Assembly: GCF_032854445.1 (NCBI RefSeq)
Contig: NC_088295.1
Location: 88,187,836 to 88,251,835, forward strand
Length of the DNA: 64,000 nt
DNA from: Liolophura sinensis
Taxonomy: Eukaryota > Mollusca > Polyplacophora > Chitonida > Chitonidae
Reading direction: 5' to 3'
Shown: positions 63,531-64,000 of the stretch, one piece after another
How the letters are laid out: the number at the start of each line of letters is the position of its first letter
Numbering within the stretch: the stretch's first letter is position 1
Notes under the pieces: generated by a model
Told to the model about the DNA's origin: nothing
Database searches by the model: none
What the model saw: only the letters and a program-made list of their open reading frames with translations
Made by a program: the position numbers and the translations under genes

Positions 63531-64000
63531 CTACTATGCAGAACTCTATGGATGTCAACATTTGGAAGCCTCTTCTAGACGCATGCATTTGGGATTACAC
63601 TGACGGTGTTACCTGCTCATGGTTTTCTCACTGGCCTACTAACCAACTTTCTTGAATTGCCTGAGTACTGTGTTGCAGACGTTATGGAATAAAATAAAGC
63701 CATAAAATGAATAAAATGCTGGCCAGTGGTTACACCAAATAGCAATGAATTAATAAAATCGGACACTGGGAGTATCACAGCGTGGACACACCGTCCAAGC
63801 CTCACCCTGCATTCTCTTAAATGTACCGTTTTGCCGGGCCCTTGTCTACTCATCAAATAGACGCTTCGTTTTGTAACGCTATAACACTGGCCACGACTCC
63901 TGTTATGCCAGCGCTTTAACAAAACCTTTATTGATTTTCCCTTATCGCCGCCGTTTGACTTGCCGTGTTATCGCTGGCAGCCGCCTTGTGACAGGGATTG
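63531..64000. other. Intergenic sequence to window end
   Basis: Unique sequence with a minus frame of 101 codons (63617-63922) that shows no recognisable motif. I see nothing else. Confidence 0.45.

Overview
This is animal nuclear DNA. It has no operons, no long open frames and no bacterial signals. It is rich in minisatellites and microsatellites, and the right third carries tRNA-derived SINEs. The shared SINE core, the (AAAT)n tails and the very frequent octamer TACATGTA suggest a lophotrochozoan, most likely a mollusc. That is inference from repeat style, not from any identified gene.

Layout. Positions 1-43,690 are CpG-poor, rich in A and C on the plus strand, and hold six tandem arrays (141, 29, 54, 18, 22 and 132/65 bp units), scattered G-quadruplex motifs and one exact CTCF-core match. 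I see no convincing coding exon there. At 43,691-43,775 on the minus strand is the one gene piece I can support: a first coding exon with an ATG, a signal peptide and a phase-1 splice donor, under a CpG-rich 5' region (43,776-44,050). CpG density and strand composition both appear to change close to this exon. The simplest reading is that the left 43 kb is the very long first intron of a secreted or membrane-protein gene whose remaining exons lie beyond the left edge.

Positions 44,050-64,000 are CpG-rich and probably intergenic. They hold (TA)n and (CT)n(TA)n tracts, a 41-bp array, a decayed ~90-bp array, three tRNA-type SINE loci, a SINE-containing foldback with 215-bp arms interleaved with (TA)n, and a cluster of short AGATCT/CGTGAGCACG modules. 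A second, weak first-exon candidate lies near 59.2-59.6 kb on the minus strand.

The points most worth a second look are the coordinated change in base composition at the promoter, the interleaved inverted repeats at 56.2-56.95 kb, the nested 65/132-bp array, the 18-bp array open on both strands, and the TACATGTA excess. No complete gene can be annotated from this window, and the gene product is not identified.
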